A stretch of DNA of 64,000 nt from ECT2AJA-044 sp965262845. Its GTDB lineage: Bacteria > Bacteroidota > Bacteroidia > Flavobacteriales > ECT2AJA-044. A program made the translations under genes and the position numbers. Positions within the stretch are counted from its first letter, which is position 1; each line of letters opens with the position of its first letter. The notes under the pieces are model-generated. The model saw only the letters and a program-made list of their open reading frames with translations. It did not search any database and was not told the origin of the DNA. The stretch is from the NCBI GenBank assembly GCA_965262845.1, contig CBDHFX010000002.1, positions 310,001-374,000 on the forward strand, read 5' to 3'. Shown piece by piece: positions 37,040-45,167 of this stretch.

Positions 37040-37642
37040 TTACAAATACCTGGCTTCCCTGACTTCCAGGTCTTTGCTGAGCTCGTACAGGCGTGGCCTG
37101 CCGGTCGGGATCTCCGTTTTGAGGATCTGTTCCGGGGTCAGTTTTTCCAGTGACATCACCAGGGCGCGAAGTGAGTTCCCGTGCGCAGCGATGAGAATAT
37201 TCCTTCCGGTCTTCAGATGCGGTACGATTTCCGTCTCGAAGTAGGGGAGTACCCTCCTGGCTGTGAGCTTCAGGGACTCTCCGCCTGGCGGCGGGATGTC
37301 AAAGCTGCGTCGCCAAACATGTACCTGCTCCCTGCCAAACTGTTTCCGTGCCTCATCCTTGTTCATCCCCTGCAGATCTCCATACATGCGCTCATTGAGC
37401 GCCTCATTCCTGACCACGGGGATGTCTGTTCCCATTTCCTTCAGAATGATCTCCAGCGTACGTTGCGCCCGTTTCAGGGCCGAGGTAAAGGCCATATCGA
37501 ATTGATAATCCCTAAGTTTTTGACCGGCCACATGCGCCTCCTTGATCCCTTTGGGAGCGAGGTCCACATCAATCCATCCGGTAAATCGGTTTTCGAGATT
37601 CCACTGTGATTGTCCGTGGCGTACAATAACAAGCTGTGGCAT
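37040..37642 (-). CDS. gpmA: 2,3-bisphosphoglycerate-dependent phosphoglycerate mutase
   Basis: 200 residues from ATG 37642. Catalytic RHGQSQWN (phospho-His), NRFTGWIDVDL, the WRRSFDIPPPGGES loop and AHGNSLRALV (second His) are present. Interconverts 3- and 2-phosphoglycerate in glycolysis. Somewhat shorter than E. coli GpmA (about 250), like many bacterial members. The 37643-38000 gap holds no other gene I can support. Confidence 0.94.
   Translation of the reverse strand: MPQLVIVRHGQSQWNLENRFTGWIDVDLAPKGIKEAHVAGQKLRDYQFDMAFTSALKRAQRTLEIILKEMGTDIPVVRNEALNERMYGDLQGMNKDEARKQFGREQVHVWRRSFDIPPPGGESLKLTARRVLPYFETEIVPHLKTGRNILIAAHGNSLRALVMSLEKLTPEQILKTEIPTGRPRLYELSKDLEVREARYL
37281..37294 (+). repeat. 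hairpin in gpmA, possibly family member
   Basis: CCGCC-TGGC-GGCGG then GATGT. The encoded PPPGGES loop is naturally conserved in GpmA, so this match may be chance. Confidence 0.35.
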
Positions 37643-37919
37643 AGTAAGGGCTTGGTGCTGCTGCGAAGTTAGCAAATGCTTACTGCCTGGTAAGCGATCT
37701 TGCGCCGTTCCCAACCGTATTGATCATGTCTGGAACGGCCCCTCTGATATAGATCATGGCCTGGCCGTAAAAAACACGGGGAAAGCTCCGGCTTTGAGCA
37801 GTCCTTTGCCGTGATTTAGGTGCTGTGGGTACAAAATAGAAGTCTCCTCTGAAGTCCGTATATTTCAGATAGTACCATCTCTGATCCGGAGTATCGCACT
37901 AATGCAAAAAATTTATAAC

Positions 37920-38000
37920 TTTACTCAATAGAAAAGGATTCGGACGACCGGGATCACCTCAGCCTGGCACCGGTTTGCCATTAACTTAGACCATAGTTCC
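37920..38000 (+). repeat. leader block shared by three T9SS paralogues (copy 1)
   Basis: Starts near TTTACTCAATAG and contains GGATTCGGACGACCGGGA, CTCAGCCTGGCACCGG and TTTGCCATTA. Near-identical blocks at 39816-39892 and 41703-41783 precede the other two paralogues, and a TAAGGAGTCAGCACCAACAT block follows two of them (39723, 41606), with a variant after the third. The tandem duplication therefore included the leader. Confidence 0.85.
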
Positions 38001-39725
38001 ATGAAAACACGACTATTATGGCCCTCATTGTGCGCAGCGTGGGTGTTTTTTGCGCTTACACCGAATATAGTGGAGGCGCAATGTATCAACACCACACAGT
38101 ATCCGTCAACGATCCACACTCTTGATCAAACGACAACCACACCGATTACCATATCCGTTTGTAGCTATACAACGCAGTATTCCATGGTTCAGGTGGACTT
38201 TCCGGGGATCTATACCTTTACGGTAAGTGCGACAATGGGTGGAAACCAGGGTTACGTAACTCTGACTGATGCCTTGAACAACGTGATCGTTCATGGTCCT
38301 TCGCCACTTCAGGCGCCGATCCCGGGAACAGGTCAGTACCGTGCACACTGGACCAATAATGCAGCGTGTAATGGTTCTTCAAGTTGCCGTACCACAACGG
38401 CGGTATTCACCAGTGTCCTGGGGTGTCTCCCACCACAGGTGATTACGGCCACGGGTATTATTACGGCCACCTCGGCAAACATTAGCTGGACGGCTTCCCC
38501 ATCAAACCCGGCCAATGGCTATGAGTACGTAATTACCACGAGTCCTGGCACACCAACGGGTTCCGGTACACTCACGACGGCCACTTCCCTTGCCGCCACC
38601 ACTTTAGTTCCGAATATGCCACACTTTGTATACGTTCGTTCCATGTGCGCAGACGACACCTCGCTCTGGAACTCTATGAGCTTCGTAACAGCCTCCTGTG
38701 TGACTGTAACAGCTCCATGGACAGAAGATTTTGAAGGTCCGACCTTCGTCCCGTACTACGACAACATCTTTGACTCCTGCTGGACGACCATTCCGGCGGG
38801 TGGGGATGATTTCAGCTGGTGGGTGGGAACGGACGGTACACCTCATTCAAACACAGGTCCTTCCGCAGACCATACCACTGGTGTGCCGGGAGCAGGTAAG
38901 TATATCTTTGTCTATACATTTTTTCCGATCATTTTGAGCTCTGGCTGCACGGCAGAAATTCAAACACCATTTATTGACATCAGTGGCATTACCAACCCGG
39001 AGCTCCGTTTCTGGAAGCACTTCCATGGTGCCGGTATTGACTCGTTCTTCGTTGAGGTTGATGCGGGTAGCGGATTCCAAAAGATCTACGCAACATATGG
39101 CCCCGGTCCGCAAACAACTTCGACCAATCCATGGGTTGGGGAAGTACTTAGCCTGAATGCCTTTGCCGGTTCCACAGCACTTCAGATCCGTTTCCGTGCC
39201 ATTTGTGGAGGTTTTGCTAGTAGTCTGGCCCTGGATGATATTTCTGTAGGCTCCTGTTTACTGATTACCACTGCCGATAATGCTGCCCCGAATGCATTAA
39301 TGGCCAATATAACGGGCGGAACCCCACCCTATAGCTACCTGTGGAATACGGGCGATATTACTCCGACAATCACGGGATTGGCATCTGGCACCTACACGGT
39401 TACCGTTACCGATGCAAACGGGTGTTCGGATATGGCACAGGGACACATTATCGGCATGGAAGAGCTACACTTTGCCCAGCACATCAGCCTGTATCCGAAT
39501 CCGACAGCGGAAGAGGTCTTCATTGACTACGACTTTACCAGTGAAGTGGATCTGGAGGTGACGGTGGTGAACCAACTAGGTCAGGTGGTACTGACGATCA
39601 GCGAGCTGAATGCGGTAAGCGGTCAGTTGCGTCTGGAGGTAGCCGAATGGGCCAGTGGCGTTTACAACGTGTTGTTCAGCAATGGTAACCAGATCAACAG
39701 CCGCCAGCTGATGATCCAAAAATAA
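38001..39725 (+). CDS. T9SS type A surface protein, paralogue 1 (FN3, MAM-like, SprB-like domains)
   Basis: 574 residues. Signal peptide ending ...NIVEAQC, a beta domain of about 110 residues, a fibronectin-III-like domain (about 145-232, TSANISWTASPSNPANGYEYVI), a MAM-like jelly roll (about 238-415, APWTEDFEGP... LRFWKHFHGAGIDSFFVEVD... LALDDISVG), one SprB-like repeat (GGTPPYSYLWNTGD) and a type A sorting domain (ISLYPNPTAEEVFIDYDF). Secreted and surface-attached, possibly adhesive. First of three tandem paralogues sharing upstream and downstream flanks. Confidence 0.85.
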   Translation: MKTRLLWPSLCAAWVFFALTPNIVEAQCINTTQYPSTIHTLDQTTTTPITISVCSYTTQYSMVQVDFPGIYTFTVSATMGGNQGYVTLTDALNNVIVHGPSPLQAPIPGTGQYRAHWTNNAACNGSSSCRTTTAVFTSVLGCLPPQVITATGIITATSANISWTASPSNPANGYEYVITTSPGTPTGSGTLTTATSLAATTLVPNMPHFVYVRSMCADDTSLWNSMSFVTASCVTVTAPWTEDFEGPTFVPYYDNIFDSCWTTIPAGGDDFSWWVGTDGTPHSNTGPSADHTTGVPGAGKYIFVYTFFPIILSSGCTAEIQTPFIDISGITNPELRFWKHFHGAGIDSFFVEVDAGSGFQKIYATYGPGPQTTSTNPWVGEVLSLNAFAGSTALQIRFRAICGGFASSLALDDISVGSCLLITTADNAAPNALMANITGGTPPYSYLWNTGDITPTITGLASGTYTVTVTDANGCSDMAQGHIIGMEELHFAQHISLYPNPTAEEVFIDYDFTSEVDLEVTVVNQLGQVVLTISELNAVSGQLRLEVAEWASGVYNVLFSNGNQINSRQLMIQK

Positions 39726-39892
39726 GGAGTCAGCACCAACATACTGCTTTCGGGCAACCCCTTCTTACCGGTCAAAATATTGTGGACAGGTGTGGCTGGT
39801 CAATTTTTTCATAAATTAGCTCAATAAAAAAGGATTCGGACGACCGGGACCACCTCAGCCTGGCACCGGTTTGCCATTAGATCATTAGTTCC

Positions 39893-41608
39893 ATGAAAAC
39901 ACGACTATTACGGCCCTCATTGTGGGCAGCAGCATCGGTGTTTTTTGCGCTCACGCCGAATATGGCTAAGGCGCAATGTATCAACGCCTCACAGCATCCG
40001 TCAACGATCAACACCCTTGATCAAACCACGATATCACCGATTACTATTGACAATTGTAATTCTATATCGGAGTATTCCGTGGTTCAGATGAACTTTCCGG
40101 GGACCTATACCTTCTCGGCAACGGAGAATATTGATGGAGCTCCGGGTTACGTAACCCTGACCGATGCCTTGAACAACGTAATCGCTCATGGTCTTTCGCC
40201 ACTTCATGTGGCGATCCCGGGAACAGGTCAGTACCGTGCACACTGGACCAATGACGCGGCGTGTAATAGTTCTTTGAATTGTTATACCACAACGGCGGTA
40301 TTCACCAGTGTCCTGGGGTGTATCCCGCCACCAGGGATTACCGCTATGGGTATTACGACCACCTCGGCAAACATCAGCTGGACGGCTTCCCCATCAAACC
40401 CTGCCAATGGCTATGAATACGTAATTACCACGAGTCCCGGCACGCCAACGGGTTCTGGTACACCGACGACAGTCACTTCCTTTGCCGCCACCACTTTAGT
40501 TCCGAACACGCCACACTTTGTATACGTTCGTTCCATGTGCGCAGGCGATACCTCGCTCTGGAACTCTATGAGTTTTCCCACGCCTTGTATGGCTGTAGCA
40601 GCCCCGTGGACAGAAGACTTCGAAAGTCCGGCCTTCGTTCCGGAAAGCACCTTCGACTCCTGTTGGACGACCATTCCAGCGAGTGGGGATGATTGCAGCT
40701 GGTGGCTGGGAGAGGGCAATACATTTTATCCAAACACAGGTCCTTCCGCTGACCATACCACCGGTGTACCGGGAGTAGGCAGGTATATTTTTGTCCATAC
40801 ATCCTTTCCGGTCATTTTGAGTTCTGGCTGGACGATGGAAATTTGGACACCAGTGATCGACATCAGCAGCCTTACCAACCCGGAGCTCCGTTTCTGGAAG
40901 CACTTCCATGGTGCCGGTATTGACTCGTTCTTCGTTGAGGTTGATACGGGTAGCGGATTCCAAACGATCTACGCAACATATGGTCCCGGTCCGCAAACAG
41001 ATGAGACCGACCCCTGGGTCGTGGAAGTACTCAACCTGAACGCCTTTGACGGTTCCACAGAACTCCAGATCCGGTTCCGTGCCATTTGTGGAGGTTTTGC
41101 TGGTAATCTAGCCCTGGATGATATTTCTGTAGGTTCCTGTTTACTGATGGCCACTGCGGATAGTACTGCCCCGGATGCGCTAATGGCCAATGTAACGGGC
41201 GGAACCCCACCCTACAGCTACCTGTGGAATACGGGCGACATGACTCCGACAATCACAGGATTAGCATCTGGTACCTACACGGTTACGGTTACCGATGCAA
41301 ACGGGTGTTCGGATATTACGCAGGGACACATTATCGGCATGGAAGAGCTAAACTTTGCCCGGCACATCAGCCTGTATCCGAATCCGACAGCGGAGGAGGT
41401 CTTCATTGACTACGACTTTACCAGTGAAGTGGATCTGGAGGTGACGGTGGTGAACCAACTAGGTCAGGTGGTACTGAGGATCAGCGAGCCGAGTGCGTCA
41501 AGCGGTCAGTTGCGTCTGGAGGTAGCCGAATGGGCCAATGGCGTTTACAATGTGTTGTTCAGCAATGGTAACCAGATCAATAGCCGTCAGCTGATGATCC
41601 AAAAATAA
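39893..41608 (+). CDS. T9SS type A surface protein, paralogue 2
   Basis: 571 residues with the same domain order as the 38001 paralogue: signal peptide (...NMAKAQC), N-terminal beta domain, FN3-like, MAM-like, SprB-like repeat, type A sorting domain. The FN3 region and the last about 170 residues are nearly identical to paralogue 1, while the N-terminal domain is more diverged. The same leader block (GGATTCGGACGACCGGGA...) precedes the start. Confidence 0.85.
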   Translation: MKTRLLRPSLWAAASVFFALTPNMAKAQCINASQHPSTINTLDQTTISPITIDNCNSISEYSVVQMNFPGTYTFSATENIDGAPGYVTLTDALNNVIAHGLSPLHVAIPGTGQYRAHWTNDAACNSSLNCYTTTAVFTSVLGCIPPPGITAMGITTTSANISWTASPSNPANGYEYVITTSPGTPTGSGTPTTVTSFAATTLVPNTPHFVYVRSMCAGDTSLWNSMSFPTPCMAVAAPWTEDFESPAFVPESTFDSCWTTIPASGDDCSWWLGEGNTFYPNTGPSADHTTGVPGVGRYIFVHTSFPVILSSGWTMEIWTPVIDISSLTNPELRFWKHFHGAGIDSFFVEVDTGSGFQTIYATYGPGPQTDETDPWVVEVLNLNAFDGSTELQIRFRAICGGFAGNLALDDISVGSCLLMATADSTAPDALMANVTGGTPPYSYLWNTGDMTPTITGLASGTYTVTVTDANGCSDITQGHIIGMEELNFARHISLYPNPTAEEVFIDYDFTSEVDLEVTVVNQLGQVVLRISEPSASSGQLRLEVAEWANGVYNVLFSNGNQINSRQLMIQK

Positions 41609-41783
41609 GGAGTCAGCACCAACATACTGCTTTCGGGCAACCGTTCCTTCCTACCGGTCAAAATATTTTGGACAGGTGTGGCCGGTCAAATTTTTTCATA
41701 AATTAGCTCAATAAAAAAGAGTTCGGATGACCGGGACCATCTCAGCCTGGCACCGGTTTGCCATTAACTTAGATCATAGTTCC

Positions 41784-43733
41784 ATGAAAAGACGACTGTT
41801 ACGGCCCTCATTGTACGCAGCATCGGTGTTTTTTGCGCTCACGCCAAATATAATGAAGGCACAATGTATGGCTGTAACAGCTCCATGGACAGAAGACTTT
41901 GAAGGTCCGACGTTCTCCGGGACAAACACCTTTGACCCCTGTTGGAGGGCCGTTCCGGCGAGTACCCTTGGTGTTTACAGCTGGTGGTTGGAGACGTACA
42001 ATACGGGTTATTTTGGTACAGGTCCTTCCGCTGACCACACTACCGGTATACCGGGAACAGGCAAGTACATTTATACATTAGCTGTCTGGGGTTCGACAGG
42101 TGACCAGGTGGAAGTCCGGACACCCTTTATTGACATCAGTGGTATCACCAACCCAACACTCCGTTTCTGGAAGCACTTCCATGGTGCCGGTATTGGCTCA
42201 TTTTTCGTTGAGGTCGATACGGGTAGCGGGTTTCAAACGATTTATGCAACACATGGCCCCGGTCCGCAAACAGCTTCAGCCGATCCCTGGGTTGAGGAAG
42301 TACTCAGTCTGAACGCCTTTTCCGGCTCCACGGCACTTCAGATCCGCTTTCGTGCTATCTCCGGAGGTTATCTTGGTGATCTGGCCCTGGATGATATTTC
42401 CGTGGACGTAGGTCCATCCTGTTTTAAACCGAGCGCTATTTCGGTGGTTTCGGTTGATACGAATGACGTAACGCTGGACTGGGTTCCCAGCTCAGGAATT
42501 TCCTGGGAAGTGGCCTATGGTGCACCAAGGTTCAATCCGGACGCTGCAGTGGGCTCACCGAACGGACCGATCGGGATCGTTCCGGCAAGTACTCATCCTT
42601 TCACAGTAACTGGTTTAACGGCCAGCACAGCCTATCATTTCTATGTACGGGAAGCTTGTGTGGCGGTTCCTGGAGTGAGCAGCGAATGGAGGGGTTTTGC
42701 AAGTGCACTCACAAATTGTGCATCTGCTGTAACGGCGGCTCCGTGGACAGAAGACTTTGAAAGTCCGAACTTTGCTCTGAGCAACATCTTTGATCCATGT
42801 TGGACAACCATTCCGGCGAGTGGACCTGTTTACAGCTGGTGGGTGGAAACGCGCTACATTAAGCCTTACACGGGTCCTTCCGCAGATCACACCACCGGTG
42901 TGCCGGGAGCAGGTCAGTACATCTATGCACATTCCAGCCATGGTTCGGTAGGAGACCAGGCTGAAATTTTGACACCCTTGATTGACATCAGTGGCATCAC
43001 CAATCCGGAGCTCCGTTTCTGGAAGCACTTCCATGGTGCCCATATTGACTCGTTCTTCGTTGAGGTTGATGCGGGTAGCGGATTCCAAAAGATCTACGCA
43101 ACATATGGCCCCGGTCCGCAAACAACTTCAACCGATCCATGGGTTGGGGAAGTACTTAACCTGAATGCCTTTGCCGGTTCTATAGCACTTCAGATCCGTT
43201 TCCGTGCCATTTGTGGAGGTTTTGCTAGTAGTCTGGCCCTGGATGATATTTCTGTAGGCTCCTGTTTACTGATGGCCACTGCCGATAATGCTGCCCCGGA
43301 TGCATTAATGGCCAATATAACGGGCGGAACCCCACCCTACAGCTACCTGTGGAATACGGGCGATATGACTCCGACAATCACGGGATTGGCATCTGGCACC
43401 TACACGGTTACCGTTACCGATGCAAACGGGTGTTCGGATATGGCACAGGGACACATTATCGGCATGGAAGAGCTACACTTTGCCCGGCACATCAGCCTGT
43501 ATCCGAATCCGACAGCGGAAGAGGTCTTCATTGACTACGACTTTACCAGTGAAGTGGATCTGGAGGTGACGGTGGTGAACCAACTAGGTCAGGTGGTACT
43601 GACGATCAGCGAGCTGAATGCGGTAAGTGGTCAGTTGCGTCTGGAGGTAGCCAAATGGGCCAATGGTGTTTACAACGTGTTGTTCAGCAATGGAAGCCAG
43701 ATCAACAGCCGTCAGCTGATGATCCAAAGATAA
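41784..43733 (+). CDS. T9SS type A surface protein, paralogue 3 (two MAM-like domains)
   Basis: 649 residues from ATG 41784; an upstream in-frame start lies inside the conserved leader and is not used. Domain order differs: signal peptide, MAM-like domain 1 (directly after ...IMKAQC), FN3-like domain (about 215-310, with VTLDWVPSSGISWEVAYG), MAM-like domain 2, SprB-like repeat and type A sorting domain. The part from MAM 2 onward is nearly identical to paralogue 1. Looks like a domain-shuffled copy. Confidence 0.85.
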   Translation: MKRRLLRPSLYAASVFFALTPNIMKAQCMAVTAPWTEDFEGPTFSGTNTFDPCWRAVPASTLGVYSWWLETYNTGYFGTGPSADHTTGIPGTGKYIYTLAVWGSTGDQVEVRTPFIDISGITNPTLRFWKHFHGAGIGSFFVEVDTGSGFQTIYATHGPGPQTASADPWVEEVLSLNAFSGSTALQIRFRAISGGYLGDLALDDISVDVGPSCFKPSAISVVSVDTNDVTLDWVPSSGISWEVAYGAPRFNPDAAVGSPNGPIGIVPASTHPFTVTGLTASTAYHFYVREACVAVPGVSSEWRGFASALTNCASAVTAAPWTEDFESPNFALSNIFDPCWTTIPASGPVYSWWVETRYIKPYTGPSADHTTGVPGAGQYIYAHSSHGSVGDQAEILTPLIDISGITNPELRFWKHFHGAHIDSFFVEVDAGSGFQKIYATYGPGPQTTSTDPWVGEVLNLNAFAGSIALQIRFRAICGGFASSLALDDISVGSCLLMATADNAAPDALMANITGGTPPYSYLWNTGDMTPTITGLASGTYTVTVTDANGCSDMAQGHIIGMEELHFARHISLYPNPTAEEVFIDYDFTSEVDLEVTVVNQLGQVVLTISELNAVSGQLRLEVAKWANGVYNVLFSNGSQINSRQLMIQR

Positions 43734-43828
43734 GGAGCCAGCCCCCCCATCAGCCGGCCGGCACTAACATACTGCTTTCGGGCAACCGCTCTTTCTTACC
43801 GGTCAAGAATATTTTCGACGAGGGTGAG

Positions 43829-43858
43829 TTGCTCAAATACTATTTCCCCTTAAATTTG
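43829..43858 (+). promoter_or_regulatory. promoter of hmuY-like gene
   Basis: TTG (43829-43831), 19-nt spacer, TAAATTTG (43851-43858). A full match to the Bacteroidota TTG-N19-TAnnTTTG promoter, 46 nt before the ATG at 43905. Confidence 0.75.
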
Positions 43859-43904
43859 CCTTCGCATCCACCTTTCTATTAAGAATTATTCTAAATAAAA
43901 CAGC

Positions 43905-45164
43905 ATGAGCCGGTTCCTATCCCTTCTTTTCCTATTCATCGCTTTTAACAGTTTTGCCCAGCAGATCCAACAGGTTTCAGTAGGCGCAGGCTACGCGAAC
44001 CAGACCTATTACTCCCTTTCGGGAGGAAGCACAAGCTCCTCCCCACTTGAAGATTGGGACATCGCTTTCAACATGGATCCCATGCAGGCGAGTATCTTCG
44101 TTAATGAAGGGATAGCTTTTGGTACTTTTACCCAGGGTACCCTGACCCTCTACGTAACGTCTTCAACTGATTTCAGTACCGTCACCATGGCCGATACGGT
44201 CGAAAGGCTTCGCAACCCGGACATCAGCTGGTCCGAAGGGGCCTTTAACACTCCGGCTGATGCGGGTAGTCCGTTCGATATCGGGTGGGGAACCTATGAT
44301 CCCATGACCCACGGAATCAATGGAACCCGCATATTCATCATTAAACTGCGCAACGGACTGTTCAAAAAACTCATGATCGAGTCGCTGATCGGTGGTGTAT
44401 ACACCTTTAAATGGGCCGCTATGAACGGTGGCGGACTCACTATACAGACCATTGATCAGAATGCCTACAATAAAAACCTGGTATTCTTCTCTCTCGCGAA
44501 CAACGCAGTGGTGAATGTGGAACCGCCCCGATGGGATATTCTTTTTACGCGTTACACCGAAAAACTGGATGCCGGGAATGGGACTTTTATCGAATATAAC
44601 GTGGGAGGGGGATTTATCGCTCCTGGGGTATGGGTCGCCCAGGCCAACGGTGTTGATCCGAACAACGTCAGTTTTAGCGATCACCAGGCGAATTTGACCG
44701 ATAGCGTAAACGTGATCGGACATGACTGGCGTTACTTTGACATCGGATCTTCCAGCTGGATCACCCTTGACGATCGTGCCTACTTCGTAAAAACCGCGAG
44801 CGACAGCCTGTTCAAAGTGGTCTTCCTTGATTTTGAAGGCTCCACGACCGGGCTCATCACCTTGGAAAAAACCTATCTTGGACAGTACGTAGGCACGCCC
44901 GAACCCGAAGAGCTGAACGGCTTTGCCCTGTTCCCAAATCCGGCCGCAGGCCGTATAAATCTGACTATCAATTGGCAGGGACCGGCCACAGATGGCACCT
45001 ACCGCGTAATGGATCTTCAGGGTCGCGTGATCGCCCGCAACAACATGGCCGTGCAACCGGGATCGAACCAATTCAGTGTGGAGCTCAACACCGCTCCGGG
45101 ATGGTACGTGGTCGAAATGATCCTGGATAATGCGTATGTCACGGAACCATTGATCATTCGGTAA
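43905..45164 (+). CDS. HmuY-like heme-binding protein with T9SS type A sorting domain
   Basis: 419 residues. Signal peptide (...NSFAQQ); HmuY-family features are two WDIAF/WDILF strands (DWDIAFNMD; RWDILFTRY) and the late WRYFDI... RAYFVKTASDSLFKVVFLDFEG... GLITLEKTY pattern. A type A sorting domain follows (FALFPNPAAGRINLTIN... GWYVVEMI). HmuY of Porphyromonas takes heme and hands it to HmuR; here it would be T9SS-exported. The next gene is a TonB receptor 3 nt downstream. Confidence 0.78.
   Translation: MSRFLSLLFLFIAFNSFAQQIQQVSVGAGYANQTYYSLSGGSTSSSPLEDWDIAFNMDPMQASIFVNEGIAFGTFTQGTLTLYVTSSTDFSTVTMADTVERLRNPDISWSEGAFNTPADAGSPFDIGWGTYDPMTHGINGTRIFIIKLRNGLFKKLMIESLIGGVYTFKWAAMNGGGLTIQTIDQNAYNKNLVFFSLANNAVVNVEPPRWDILFTRYTEKLDAGNGTFIEYNVGGGFIAPGVWVAQANGVDPNNVSFSDHQANLTDSVNVIGHDWRYFDIGSSSWITLDDRAYFVKTASDSLFKVVFLDFEGSTTGLITLEKTYLGQYVGTPEPEELNGFALFPNPAAGRINLTINWQGPATDGTYRVMDLQGRVIARNNMAVQPGSNQFSVELNTAPGWYVVEMILDNAYVTEPLIIR
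44941..44953 (-). repeat. hairpin in hmuY-like gene, possibly family member
   Basis: Minus strand CGGCC-TGC-GGCCG then GATTT. The gene reads NPAAGR, a natural sorting-domain motif, so it may be chance. Confidence 0.4.
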
Positions 45165-45167
45165 GTA

